From Dermatemys mawii (taxonomy: Eukaryota; Chordata; Testudines; Dermatemydidae), in contig ML677478.1 in assembly GCA_007922305.1 (NCBI GenBank), positions 1,716,477 through 1,780,476 on the forward strand: a stretch of DNA of 64,000 nt. Direction: 5' to 3'. Under the pieces are notes generated by a model that was given only the letters and a program-made list of their open reading frames with translations, had not been told where the DNA came from and searched no databases. How positions within the stretch are numbered: position 1 is the first letter of the stretch; every line of letters starts with the position of its first letter. Both the position numbers and the translations under genes were made by a program. This document shows, in pieces, positions 1 to 10,308 of this stretch.

Positions 1-110
1 TTACCCTGTAGAAACTTAATACTGAGTAAAAATGACTTTATTTGGAGTTTAGATCCTACTGGAAGCTGGGTCTCTGCAAGCTGGATACAGGTGTCCTGCT
101 GAGCTAGTTT
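1..110 (+). repeat. LTR-A fragment (3' end)
   Basis: This is the 3' end of the LTR-like repeat that sits beside most OR genes in the window. It opens with a decayed version of the conserved ACCCTGTATAAGCTTTATAC palindrome, followed by the TTTATTTGGRGTTTAGATCC segment. Homology stops near 110; compared with other units an internal stretch has been deleted before the OR 3' flank resumes. It is cut by the window edge. Confidence 0.6.
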
Positions 111-514
111 GTGCTATTTTGTGCCGAGCTATTTTGTGCTGAGTGATATGCTATTCCAATCTGGGATGTTCTCAATCTTTCCTTTCAGAGTTCTTCTACT
201 GTGGATAACTAATGCAATAACTCTTGTAACAGAGATGAGAATTTGAGAATCTCACAATTCGGGTTGTGCCTCTAGTCACCAGTATATAGAATCAGTCTCT
301 CTCTCTCCCTCGCCCTCTGATGCTTCCAGTGATTTCTACACTGATCTGAGTTAGGGCCTAAAGACCTTGATGAAATACAAATAAATTAATAATAATAAAA
401 ATATAAAAATGAACAATACTACCTTGGGCTCTGCATAATAACATTGCAATGGGCTGGGAGTTGAATTCTCCTGTTTCCACTCCCATCACTAAACCAATAC
501 ACAGTTAATCAGAT
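111..514 (-). other. Shared 3' flank of OR1
   Basis: Non-coding flank recognisable downstream of most ORs here: a CT-rich tract near 297-315, then an A/T-rich stretch with AATTAATAATAA near 380-395. I see no gene. No clear AATAAA lies near the stop on the minus strand, so the transcript 3' end cannot be placed. Confidence 0.5.
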
Positions 515-1453
515 TCAAGAATTGGTAAGGAGATTATTCATTGCTCTCTTCACGGCATTCTTCACCTCCGTGTTCCTCAGACTGTAGATGAGGGGGTTCA
601 ACATGGGGATCACCAGAATGTAAAACACTGAGGCCACTTTGTCTGTGTCCATGGAATAGCTGGAGGGGGGACGTAAATACATGAAGATGATGGTGCCAAA
701 AAGAAGGACCACTGTGGTCAAGTGGAAAGAGCAGGTGGAGAAGGCTTTGTGTGAGCCCTCGGCAGAGCGGATCTGCAGGATGGTGGAGATGATACAGACA
801 TAGGAGAGAAGGACAGTGACAAAGCTGATCCCTGTAATGCTGCACATGGAAGCAAACATCACAATCTCATTCATGCGGGTGTCAGAACAGGAGAGTGCCA
901 ACAGTGGGGGGATATCACAGAAGAAATGATTGATGATGTTGGAGCTGCAGAATGACAGCCGAAAGGTAAAACATGTTTGTATCACTGAATCCATCAACCC
1001 TACAGCGTACACCCCAGTCACCAGCTGTTTACAAAGCTGCCTCGACATGGTGACCGTATAAAGCAGTGGTTTACAGATGGCCACATAACGGTCATAGGCC
1101 ATCACAGCCAGCAAGAGGAACTCAACATCTCCAAAAACGATACAGAGATACAGTTGAACAGCACAGGCAGTGTAAGAAATGTTTTTCCTCTCGGCTAAGA
1201 ACTTCAGCAGCATCTTAGGAGAAATTATCAAGGATAAGCAGAGGTCACAGAAAGACAAATTCCTCAGAAAAAAGTACATGGGGGTTTGAAGTTGGGGGTC
1301 AATCATGATTAAGAAGATCATCCCCCCATTTCCCACCAGGGTGATACCATAAATCAGTAGGAAGACCACAAACAGGGGAACCTGCAGCTCTGGACGATCT
1401 GTCAGTCCTGAGAGAATGAACTCAGTCACCTCCGAGTGATTTCTCTTTTCCAT
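515..1453 (-). CDS. Olfactory receptor OR1 (class II, family 5/8/9-like), intact
   Basis: Odorant-sensing seven-transmembrane G-protein-coupled receptor, expected in cilia of olfactory sensory neurons. 312 residues, the usual class II length, in one exon. Visible landmarks: glycosylation sequon NHS at 5-7, GN at 41-42 in TM1, PMYFFL 58-63, conserved C97, [10 protein letters not shown] 118-127 at the end of TM3, extracellular-loop cysteines C169/C179/C189, SY 217-218 in TM5, [10 protein letters not shown] 236-245 before TM6 and NPLIYSLRN 286-294 in TM7. The start is fixed by alignment with all paralogues and by the splice acceptor 57 nt upstream. With OR8, at the other end of the array, it shares [11 protein letters not shown] and LVTGVYAVG. 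Ligand unknown. The call as an OR is secure; the family number is tentative. Confidence 0.97.
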   Translation of the reverse strand: MEKRNHSEVTEFILSGLTDRPELQVPLFVVFLLIYGITLVGNGGMIFLIMIDPQLQTPMYFFLRNLSFCDLCLSLIISPKMLLKFLAERKNISYTACAVQLYLCIVFGDVEFLLLAVMAYDRYVAICKPLLYTVTMSRQLCKQLVTGVYAVGLMDSVIQTCFTFRLSFCSSNIINHFFCDIPPLLALSCSDTRMNEIVMFASMCSITGISFVTVLLSYVCIISTILQIRSAEGSHKAFSTCSFHLTTVVLLFGTIIFMYLRPPSSYSMDTDKVASVFYILVIPMLNPLIYSLRNTEVKNAVKRAMNNLLTNS

Positions 1454-1520
1454 CTCCTCTGAACAGAGATCAGACAGCTACAGAGATGTGGGCAGGTGGA
1501 TGGCATTTCTCTGTAATGAA
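1454..1520 (-). promoter_or_regulatory. OR1 exon-2 leader and splice acceptor, with 14-bp deletion and new upstream ATG
   Basis: The acceptor TTCATTACAG (complement of 1511-1520) is preceded by a pyrimidine-rich tract. The leader from the acceptor to the ATG is 57 nt, against exactly 71 nt in OR2, OR4, OR5, OR7, OR8 and the pseudogene. The missing 14 nt brings together AGAAATGCC, creating an ATG close to the acceptor. Its frame stays open through the OR start codon and stops about 28 nt inside the coding region, out of frame. Confidence 0.6.
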
Positions 1521-2107
1521 GTAAGTGAAGATAAATGGAGATATGTTTCCTAGTGGACATCAGTACCCGCTCAGGGAAGGACTTAGTCCACAGAGCCAGA
1601 TGTTCACAGCTGGTAATTCCAGTTTTTTGATAAAATACACACTGGATAAATACAATAACACACAGGTTAATCATGCCCCCCACCAAACACTCCTGTTCAC
1701 TAATCCAAACAGCAGACAGGGACTTGTGACTCTGCTGTGAGAGAATCAGTCCGAAGAAATTATTCCTGAGCTAAAGAAGGGGTGAGAGTATAGGCGTGTC
1801 AATCTTTCTACCCTCTTTGGGCAAGGTGAGCTCTGCGGCTTGGCATGTTGGTTTGGGGCAAAGATGCTCACTGTGCTAATTAAGCTTTTGGCATTTACTT
1901 TAGCCTGTATGAAAACCCAGACATATCATGGAAAACACTGGCTTTGGTGATTAAGTGGCTATTTTTTCCAACCAAGGAGGTCACTTCTTTAGCTTTAGGG
2001 GTAGGAGTTGGCACTTAGGCTTTCAGTGCTGGAGGTTTTTAATTCAATATCTGCTGATCCCCATGGTGTCTGCGTGAGTGTGTGTGACTGTAATTCAGGA
2101 CAGTAGC

Positions 2108-2328
2108 ACGTACCTGCTGAGAAGGGAGAGAGAGACGTGTTGGCATTTTCCCATCAACAGAAATTGCCAGTTTGGAGCATTCAGGAAGTTTTATACTGAG
2201 AAGTGTGATCTATGGCACACGATCCCTGCAGCAACTGGGAACACCTGAGCTCAGAGCACTAGAACACCTAATTAGTGCATTCGGTGAACCAAAGCCATCT
2301 TGGTGTAATTGGTGCCCTGGGGATTAAT
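2108..2328 (-). promoter_or_regulatory. OR1 promoter, non-coding exon 1 and splice donor
   Basis: Identified by comparing all units. At 2306-2328 a TAATTGGTGCCCTGGGGA core runs into TTAAT: homeodomain-type cores either side of CCC-TG-GGG, like the Olf/EBF (O/E) sites known from OR promoters. The TATA box TATAAAA is the complement of 2189-2195. Exon 1 should start about 30 nt downstream and ends in CAG at 2116-2114, followed by donor GTACGT (complement of 2108-2113). The predicted intron is 1511-2113 (603 bp). Sites are seen; factor binding is inferred. Confidence 0.62.
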
Positions 2329-3392
2329 TTCACCCACTCTTTTCTTCTGTGTTTTTAAATGAAGTAATTTCTACCAGAGTTACAGAGTATGAGTTAAGAG
2401 GTATATTTCATCCTGCTGTTTTCAGTGCAATTCGGTACTCTATAGAGCTGATTCACAAAGAGCTTTTTTTTTTGTTTTTGGTAGACTGAAATCTTTTTGC
2501 TTAAAACTTAATATTTCAACTCAGAAATACCACTGGGGTGACTCAGATGCCACACAGCACCAATCCCTGCCATGGGCTCCTAGGCTGGACCACATCCCCC
2601 ATGACACACAATGGACTCTCCTCTTGCTGAACTGCCCTGGAACATCACCAGAGTCCCACAGCACTTGCTTAGGGAGGAGGGGAGTTCGGTATTTTGATGG
2701 GAAATGAATGATTTCCATTGAAGAAATAATTTCAAGGAAATAATAGTTGAATGGAAAATCCAATTTCCCATCAAAAAATCTTCCCAAGAAAAATTTTCAA
2801 CCAGCCTTTATAACAAATTTGGAATCAAATGAACAGAAAGTTATATACAGGGGAAATGTACTAATTGTTTGTATCTGTAGCTGATACCTTCTCAGTCATT
2901 CCTGGTTTCAGAATCACCTCAGTGTCCTGCCCCCAATAGGTGGAATTGAAAACCTATACGACATGCAAGAGTACTGCAGATTTTCTAGCTATGTATGGCA
3001 TGCCAATCACCATGGTATCCTATGTCCTTCCCTTGCTAGGTTACTTCCCAAAAATAGGAACGATTGATTCACTCATTTTTGCATGATGGAGACTTCTGCA
3101 ATTCACAAAACTATCCCTCTTTCATGCACACTATCTGCACACAGAGCTCAGCTTTAAGATATTCAACAAATCTGTGAGTCAACTAGAAATAGTCATCCTC
3201 TCACTGCAAATATTAATACAGTTTTTTATAATGTATGTGAAGTAATAAGATGACACTATATCATGTTATTAATACATGTTCCAAACTGAGGCTGGCAAAC
3301 TGGTCTGCTTTAAACAAAGAAATGTGTGCACTGTTTAATTTTGTATCTAAACAGTAACCAGAGTCATTAAGCAGGAAGGAAACAAATGTATC
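2329..3392 (-). other. Proximal upstream part of the duplicated OR unit
   Basis: Non-coding sequence repeated upstream of every OR copy. Markers include the TACAGAGTATGAG stretch near 2385, the palindromic GGGAAGATTTTTTGATGGGAA region near 2690-2790, the AATCACCATGGTATCCTATG stretch near 3010 and an uninterrupted ATAATGTATGTGAAGT near 3228. That last site is the empty version of a transposon insertion point used in units 2 and 3. No reading frame is conserved between copies. Confidence 0.55.
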
Positions 3393-4830
3393 CTAAAACG
3401 GTGAGGAAAAGCCAGCAGGGAACATCCTTCTATATACAGTTCTTCTCTTCTGGCAAGCAGAGGTAAGGGGGGGATAGTGCTCTAAAAAGAACGAGCAGAC
3501 ACCCCAAGGCACTGCTCTCTCTCTCTGTCTCCCCCTTGATTCACGGCATCGGAAGTTATGAATGAAACAGCTGTTGGCTTGGGGGAGGGGTCCTGATCTA
3601 TGAAATTTGGTCGGTAAGACTGCTGGAAGCATGTGGTGAGGAAGCTTTTGCTTTAAATTTCACATCATTTGTTAACTTAGGCACAAGTTGCATTCTAGCT
3701 TTATTTTTCTTGTAACCATGTCTGACTTCTATGTCTTCTCATTTCCACTCAAGTAAAATGTATCTTTATAGTCAATGAACTTTGTTTGATTGTTTTATCT
3801 AATCTAATGTGTTTAAATAGAAGTGTCTGAGATGCTAAGTTGCATGAATATTAGTTCTGTTAAAGAAATAATGGAGAAAGTAGCTTGTATTGTACAAGAG
3901 AGGACTGGGCAGCACAGGACATACATTTTTGGAGCAAAATTAAAGACTTAAGGTGTGTGCTGGCGTCCCCCTGCAGTCTAACCAAGGGTGGTGAGAGACT
4001 GAGTATAACCCAACTATTCCTGGCCAGGCTGATGTTACGCACACACGCTCAGGGTGTGATTTTCATACTAGACGGTTGCTTGTGAGTGGCCGAGGGGGAA
4101 GCCACTTCAGCAAGGCATTGCAAGATTGCAGGCAGGTGTGACATAGCCACTGCTAAGTCTGGGTTGGACCCTTATATGTCACAGCCACCAATCTAGAAAA
4201 TATCCCAGTAACACCAAAGGAGTGGTACAGACTGACAGTAGTGTTCGATTGAGTGAGATCACGACAGGGATGGGCACATGAACTGATCCATGGCTGCAGA
4301 TGCACAAGGCCATTGTGATCATCGCCTCCCTCAAGGAGACCCTTGGCAGCTTCAGTGATGACTCTTCCCTTCTCCACTGTGGTAGCAGAAATTATTCCCC
4401 ATTGGTGTTTAGGCTTTCTTATTATTATCGGTACTCCAGAGAATGTTGGTGCCCCCTTCTCTTAAGTTGTGTCAACCTGTGAGGCATGGCAGGGTTGATT
4501 GTATTAGGAGGAAAAATTGATGATCCAAGTCAGAGATATTCTTTGGTATAATCCATGGGGACGGGTTACAAAGAATGTACAGAAAATCCTGCTTCCCTGA
4601 ACACCAGTAGAAAAACCCAACAGCCAGCAATCTCCGTATTCAGAAACTCCCAAGTCTCTCACTGCAGGTCTGTGCCCAGGAAACACTGTATCCCTACTTC
4701 CTCTAGGAGTCATGCTCATAACTCCTCCTCCCGGCTATTTGTCTCCTGTGATCCGGAGGTGCCGGGGGAAGTCCTCACTGAAAAAGCCAAGGTCAGGGCA
4801 GGCTGCTAAAGGGAGGATATTCCCCAAAGT
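3393..4830 (+). repeat. Distal non-coding block of the OR duplication unit
   Basis: Block recurring wholly or partly at about 10490-11480, 20300-20560, 29060-29330 (inverted), 43303-43700 (inverted relative to this copy) and 53623-54960 (inverted). It includes the CACATGCTTTC/GGTCGGTAAGACTGCTG motif, a stretch near 4090-4180 with GATGTGACATAGC-like sequence and the GGAAACACTG/CTTCCTCTAGG segment near 4680-4710. No coding potential is conserved. It may itself derive from older mobile elements. Confidence 0.5.
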
Positions 4831-4842
4831 GCTGGTAAACAA

Positions 4843-6041
4843 TGTGACATTGCACCCCATAATTCTTTATAGAAATATGCTCATGGCTGTAAATAAGACA
4901 TAACTGGAATATGTTTTAGGCTAGATCGGCCTTGTACCTGATCTCTGCAAAGGTTATGATTTACTGGATATATTAATCGTATTTGCATGCATGTATCATT
5001 TTTTTACTCAAAGTTATGAATATTGCCTATGCACTTGCTTGATTTTAGGTAGCATCAGTGAAGTGTTTGGTTAGCTTCCAGAGAAAAGACTTTTCTCAGT
5101 AAGTGCCCAATCAAGAAACACTAACAATTTACTTTGAGAGATGCCAATCCACATCTGAGCTTTCCTGGGAATGTGGCTTGGCTGGTAAGGAACTCAATTG
5201 TGAAGGGACATGTGACTTGCCCATGTGACTCTAAAACTTCATTTTGTAAGTGGATTCTATACAGGGAGTGAGAGGGGTGCTCACCCAGAGGAGAAAGTGT
5301 ATAAAAATCCCTGGGAGGCCCCTCCATTTTGTCTTCAGCTGGCTCAAGAGAGACCCTCTTCACCCTCAAAGATAGCTGAAAGAAACTGGAACAGAGGACC
5401 TAGACCATGGTGGGTGTGAGTGATTGCTGGACCCAGACTAGTGGAAGGCTAGCCTGTAAATGGAAGCTTAAAGGAACACCAGTGAAGGTGAGGTTTTTAT
5501 CTGTGTTCAGTTTTATCATTGTATTAGAGATAGATCTGCATGTTTTATTTTATTTTACTTGGTAAGTCACTTTGTTCTGTCTGTTACTATTTGGAACCAC
5601 TTAAATCCTACTTTCTGTACTTAATAAAATCACTTTTTACTGATTAATTAACCTGGAGTATGTATTAGTACCTGGGGTGGGGGCGGGGAAGCAGCTGTGC
5701 ATATCTCTCTATCAGTGTTATAGAGGGTGAACGATAGAGTTTACACCATATAAGCTTTATACAGGGTAAAATGGATTTATTCAGGGTTTGACCCCATTGG
5801 GAGTTGAGCATCTGGGTGTTAAACAGAGAAACATTTCTTAACATGCTTCCAGGTAAGCCTACAGCTCTTAGGGGATGTGGTTTAGACCTGTGTCTGGGTT
5901 TGTAGCAGGCTAGCGGGTCTGGCTCAAACTAGGCACCGCACTGAAGTTCCAAGTTGCCAGGGAATGAAAGCAGGGGCAGAAGTAGTCTTGGCTCATCAGC
6001 TGGCAGCTCCCAAGGGGGTTTCTGTGATCCAACCCCTCACA
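4843..6041 (+). mobile_element. LTR-B, probable solo LTR (about 1.2 kb)
   Basis: Starts TGTGACATTGCACC and ends CCCCTCACA, giving imperfect TGTGA...TCACA inverted ends as in retroviral or Gypsy LTRs. A TATA-like GTATAAAAATCC lies near 5298, a polyadenylation-type TTAATAAAATCAC near 5618-5632 and the TATAAGCTTTATAC palindrome near 5750-5763. These are in LTR order (promoter, then poly-A signal, then U5). No adjacent gag, pol or env is evident. Five-base direct repeats at the ends do not match. Solo-LTR identity is inferred. Confidence 0.6.
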
Positions 6042-6586
6042 GGTGGGTGCTCAGGGCTCTCTGAATGTCCAGTCCTTTTGAAGTGCTTCAAGCTAGGAAC
6101 CCAAAATCATTATTCGCTTTTGAAAAGCTTGTGTCCAGTGAGCAGCTTCACTCTTCTAGCCTTTTTCACAGAGTCCCTGTTCTTCAGAGTCCATAATACT
6201 TTCCCGCAGCATGAAGACTAAGACTTCATAGCTAACCTGCTGATGTAGTAGAAACATCTAGTGTCTGCTATGACATTTATTTTCTATTTAATTTATATGA
6301 TAGAAAAAACTCACCCTTTCCAGATCATTTTGTGTTCAATTCAGTGCAGATTTTCACAGAGGATTCACAGACAGCATGTTCTCTTTTGGAAATGTTTCCC
6401 TAACAAAGCCTTGATTTGAGTTGGGGCCTGCAGGTCTTCTTGGAAGACAAACAAATTAATAATCATAACAATGCAATAATGAACAATGCTACCATGGGTG
6501 CCTGCAAAATTAGATGGCAATGAGCTAGGAATTGAATTCTTCTGTTTCCACTCCCAATCACTAAACCAGTATAGAGTTAAACAGAT
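6042..6586 (-). other. 3' flank of OR2
   Basis: The first 120 bases, from GGTGGGTGCTCAGGGCTCTC, recur after the LTR-B remnant at 59590-59720. The remainder to about 6400 has no other copy that I can see, and the last part is the shared A/T-rich OR 3' flank. No gene seen. Confidence 0.45.
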
Positions 6587-7525
6587 TCAAGAATTGTTTA
6601 AGCATTTTTTCCTTGCTTTCCTCAGGGCATCCTTCACCTCTGTGTTCCTCAGGCTGTAGATGAGAGGGTTCAACATGGGGATCACCAGAGAGTAAAACAC
6701 TGTGGCTATTTTGTCTGTTTTCATGGAATATCCAGAGGTGGCACGTAAATACATGAAGAATTGAGTACCATAAAACAGGACCACTGTAGTCAAATGGAAA
6801 GAGCAGGTGGAGAAGGCTTTGCGCTGGCCTTTGGTAGAGCGGATCTGGAGGATGGTGGAGATGATATAGACATAGGAGAGGAGGATAATAAAAAAGATGC
6901 TCTCTGTAATGAAGCAAGTGAAAGCAAACATCACAATTTCAATGATGCTGGTGTCAGAACAGGAGCGCACAAGCAGTTGGGGGACGTCACAGAAGAAATG
7001 ATTGATGATGTTGGAGCTGCAGAATGACAGCCGAAATATAAAACACATGTATATCACTGAATCCACAAACCCCACAGCATACACCAAAGCCACCAGCTGT
7101 TTGCAAAGCTGCCTGGACATCGTGACCCTATAAAGCAGTGGTTTACAGATGGCCACATAACGGTCATAGGCCATCACAGCCAGCAAGAGGCACTCAACAT
7201 CTGTAAAAGCAACACAGAGAGACATTTGCACAGCACAGGCAGTGTACGAAATGCTTTTTCTCTCAACTAAGAAAGTGAGCAGCACTGTAGGGGAAATTAT
7301 CAAGGATAAGCAGAGGTCACAGAAAGACAAATGACTGAGGAAAAAGTACATGGGGGTGTGGAGTCGAGGGTCAATTGTGATTAACAAGATCATCCCCCCA
7401 TTCACCAACAGAGTGATACCATGAATCAGTAGGAAGACCACAAACAGAGGGACCTGCAGCTCCGGACGATCTGTCAGTCCTGAGAGAATGAACTCAGTCA
7501 CCTCCGAGTGATTTCCCTTTTCCAT
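6587..7525 (-). CDS. Olfactory receptor OR2 (class II, family 5/8/9-like), intact
   Basis: Single-exon odorant receptor of 312 residues aligning without gaps to OR1. Present: NHS 5-7, PMYFFL 58-63, C97, [10 protein letters not shown] 118-127, [10 protein letters not shown] 236-245 and NPLIYSLRN 286-294. The near-universal GN of TM1 reads VN (V41), a change shared with OR4 and OR7. TM5 is the most divergent in the array ([15 protein letters not shown]), and the region after TM2 reads [13 protein letters not shown] where most have [13 protein letters not shown]. The leader is 71 nt (7526-7596), the acceptor is the complement of 7597-7606 and the predicted intron runs to 8180 (584 bp). Its upstream flank shares a transposon insertion with the pseudogene unit. 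Ligand unknown. Confidence 0.97.
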   Translation of the reverse strand: MEKGNHSEVTEFILSGLTDRPELQVPLFVVFLLIHGITLLVNGGMILLITIDPRLHTPMYFFLSHLSFCDLCLSLIISPTVLLTFLVERKSISYTACAVQMSLCVAFTDVECLLLAVMAYDRYVAICKPLLYRVTMSRQLCKQLVALVYAVGFVDSVIYMCFIFRLSFCSSNIINHFFCDVPQLLVRSCSDTSIIEIVMFAFTCFITESIFFIILLSYVYIISTILQIRSTKGQRKAFSTCSFHLTTVVLFYGTQFFMYLRATSGYSMKTDKIATVFYSLVIPMLNPLIYSLRNTEVKDALRKARKKCLNNS

Positions 7526-8174
7526 TTCCTCTGAACAGAGATCAGACAGCTACAGAGATGTGGGCAGGTGGACAGTGCAGAAAAACTGTCCTTTCTCTGT
7601 AATGAAGTAAGTGAAAATAAACTGAGATCAGTTTCTTAATGGACATCAGTACCTGCTCAAGGAAGGGATTTAGTTCACAGAGACAGATGTTCACAGCTCG
7701 TAATTCCAGCTGTTCAATGTAATGCACACAGTGTGCAAATACAATAACACACAGGTTATTCATGCCCCACACACAAACATTCCTGTTCACTAATGGAAAC
7801 AGAAAACAGTGACTTGTGACTCTGCTTTAAGAGAATCAGCCTGAAGAGATTTTTCCTTAGCTAAAGAAGCGATGATAGTAAAGGAGTGTCAATCTCTCTA
7901 CCCCCTTTAGGCAAGGTGAGGTTTGTGGCTTGGTCTGTCGATTTGGGGTAAAGTTGCTTGCTGGGCTGATTATGCTTTTTGACATTTACTTTAGCCTGTA
8001 TGAAAATCCAGAGACATCATGGAAAAACCTGGCTTTCAGTGGCTATGAAATTCCCTATTTTTTCCAACCAAGGAGGTTGTTCCTTTAGCTGTAGGTTAGG
8101 AGTTGGGATTGAGGTGTTAAGTGCTGGATCCCCATGGTGTCTGCATGTGTGTGACTGTGATGTTGGAGAATCGC

Positions 8175-8394
8175 ACGTACCTGATGAGAAGAGAGAGAGG
8201 GATGTGCTGGCATCTCCCCATCATTAAAACTGCCAGTTTGGATCATTCAGCAAATTTTATACTGAGATGTGTGATCTATGGGACATGATCCCTGAAGCAA
8301 CTGGGAATATCTGAGCTCAGAGCACCATAACACCTAATTAATGCATTCGGTAAACCAAAGCTAACTTGGTGTAATTTGTGCCCTAGGGATTAAT
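8175..8394 (-). promoter_or_regulatory. OR2 promoter, non-coding exon 1 and splice donor
   Basis: The composite site at 8372-8394 reads TAATTTGTGCCCTAGGGA then TTAAT, with a perfect CCC-TA-GGG palindrome, the best O/E-like core in the window. TATAAAA is the complement of 8255-8261. Exon 1 ends in CAG at 8183-8181, followed by donor GTACGT (complement of 8175-8180), 74 bp from the TATA box. Positions match the other units; function is inferred. Confidence 0.62.
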
Positions 8395-8833
8395 TTGACC
8401 CACTCGTTCTTACTGTGTTTTTAAATGATGCAATTTCTTCCAGAGTTACAGAGTACAAGGTTTGGGGTATATTTCATCCTACTCTTTTCAGTGCAAGCCG
8501 CGTGCTGCATAGAGCTGATCCACAAAGGGGTTTGTTTTTGGAGACCACAATCTTTTCACTCAGAATTACCACAGGGGTGCCTCAGATACCACACAGCACC
8601 CATCTCTTCCATGGTCCAAGCTCCCAGGCTGGACCACATCCCCCATTATGCATGATGGTCTCTCCTTTTGCTAAACTGCCCTAGAACATCACCAGAGTCT
8701 GACAGCCATGGTTTAGGGAGGAGGAGAGTTTGGTATTTTGATGGAAAGCTGATAAGTTTCAGGGAAAGATGATTTCATAGGAAAAATAGTTGAATGGAAA
8801 ATCCAATTTCTCATCAAAAACACTTCTCATGAA

Positions 8834-9031
8834 GCAACAAAGAGTCCTGTGGCACCTTAAGGAATAACAAAAGTATTGAAGCATAAGCTTTCGTGGGCTT
8901 CTACTCGCTGTACTAGTGGTACTAGCTCACAAAAGCTTATGCTTCAATACTTTTGTTAGTCTTTAAGGTGCCAGAGGACTCTTTGTCGCTTCTGCAAATC
9001 CAGACTAACATGGCTACCTCTCTGATTCTTG
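8834..9031. mobile_element. Palindromic retroelement-like repeat with 12-bp target-site duplication
   Basis: Two arms face each other: AAAGAGTCCTGTGGCACCTT near 8838 and its complement-like AAGGTGCCAGAGGACTCTTT near 8967, with AAGCTTTCGTGGG/AAAAGCTTATGC inside. It then runs on to CAGACTAACATGGCTAC. It is bordered by ACTTCTCATGAA (8822-8833) and ACTTCTCCTGAA (9032-9043), one mismatch, and other units lack the insert at this point. Related copies lie at 61343-61690 and 63403-63510. Long variable direct repeats argue for a retroelement, possibly Penelope-like, but the family is not proved. Confidence 0.6.
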
Positions 9032-9504
9032 ACTTCTCCTGAAAAAATTTCAGCAAATTTGGAATCTAAGGAATGAAAAATTAGATTCAGGCAAAATGTA
9101 CTTATTATTCCCAGCTGTAGCTGATATCTCCTTATTCATTCCTGTTTTCAGAATCACCTCATTGTTCTCACCCCAATAGGTGGAATGTAAAACCTGTAAA
9201 TCATGTAAGAGTACTCCAGATTATGTAGCCAATCACCATGGTATCCTATGTTCTTCCCTTGCTAGGTCACTTCGCAAAGTAGTAAGGATAGGTTTAGTCA
9301 TTGTTCTTGATGGAGACCACATGATAACCAGAGGAGCTCAGAGACCACAGCGTGCTACAGACTTCTGCAGTTCATGAAACTATCCCTCTTGCATTCATAT
9401 TATCTGCACACAGAGCTCAGCTTTAAGGTGCTAAATAAATCTGAGTCAATTTGAAACAGTTGTGCTCTCATTGTAGATATTAATAGAATAGTTTTGATTG
9501 TGTA

Positions 9505-10308
9505 CAGTATCTCTCCACTTAATGTCCTTTCTCTTAACATTGTTTTGATCTTATGTCCCTGTTCCATGACAGAACCTGCTCATTTAAAGTTGTGCTATGC
9601 TCCGTTATAGTGTTGTTTGGCTGCCTGCTTTGTCCACAGCTGGCAGCTCCCCTATTAGCTCCCTTATAGCCCCCACAGCATCTCCCACAGGCAGACCCCA
9701 CAGATCAGCACCTTCACTCATCTTCCCCACCTCCTACCCATGGCAAACGGCTGGTTTGCGGCATTCAGGAGGCAGGAGAGGGAGTGAGGACATGGTGTAT
9801 GGAGTAAAGGGGGAGGAGCTGTGGGGGAGAAGAGGCAATTTAAGGGTGGGGTCTTGGGGAAAGGGGTGGAGTGGGTGGGCTGAGGGTTGAACCTCCCGCC
9901 CCTGGGGCTTGCAACGTAGGGGAAGCTGCCACTGCTGCTGCACAACAAGCTTCTCCTACCTATGGGACCTTCAGCCTCCTTGCCTGCCTCTTTGTCTGCA
10001 GTGCCACTGGGCTGTACCTGTGTGGGGTTAGGCGGGGGCACCTCCCATTGCTTCATATTCAGCAAGGATAATTGTAGTATTAAATTGTTTCTTTACAATT
10101 GTTTTAAAAACTTGTACCTGTATGAAATTGCTTGTTTTAAATAGTTTGAAAAGTATGCAATTCCTTTTGTCTGGCAAAAAACAATTTCCTTGGAACCTAA
10201 CCCCCCTATTTATGTTATGCGAAATGATGTTAAGCAAATTCAAATTCTCTATAAGAATTAAAGTCACATTTTTCAGGAACAAATACAACATTAAGTGAGG
10301 AGTTACCA
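9505..10308. mobile_element. Tigger/mariner-like non-autonomous DNA transposon
   Basis: Terminal sequences CAGTATCTCTCCACTTAATG and, inverted at the other end, TTAAGTGAGGAGTTAC form imperfect inverted repeats of a Tigger-like type. It sits at a TA in the shared flank: the empty site in unit 1 reads ATAATGTATGTGAAG (near 3228). About 804 bp, without a transposase frame. The same insertion at the same site occurs in the pseudogene unit at 19304-20105. Confidence 0.7.

Noticed and set aside
534..845. Minus-strand frame of about 100 codons overlapping the 3' half of OR1 (similar ones at 6561-6917, 23221-23424 and 56181-56492)
   Set aside because: Alternative-frame shadows of the OR coding sequence.
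6761..7027. Conserved open frame antisense to several ORs (also at 16107-16340, 23268-23534, 40143-40409, 47691-47924), ending in a similar acidic sequence
   Set aside because: It lies opposite the conserved TM4-TM6 coding region and is kept only because the ORs are recent paralogues; the stop-free antisense stretch follows from OR codon usage. It has no start context or domain.
9597..10065. Frames of about 97-115 codons on both strands, repeated near 19293-19860
   Set aside because: They fall inside the Tigger/mariner-like element, differ between its two copies and show no transposase motif.
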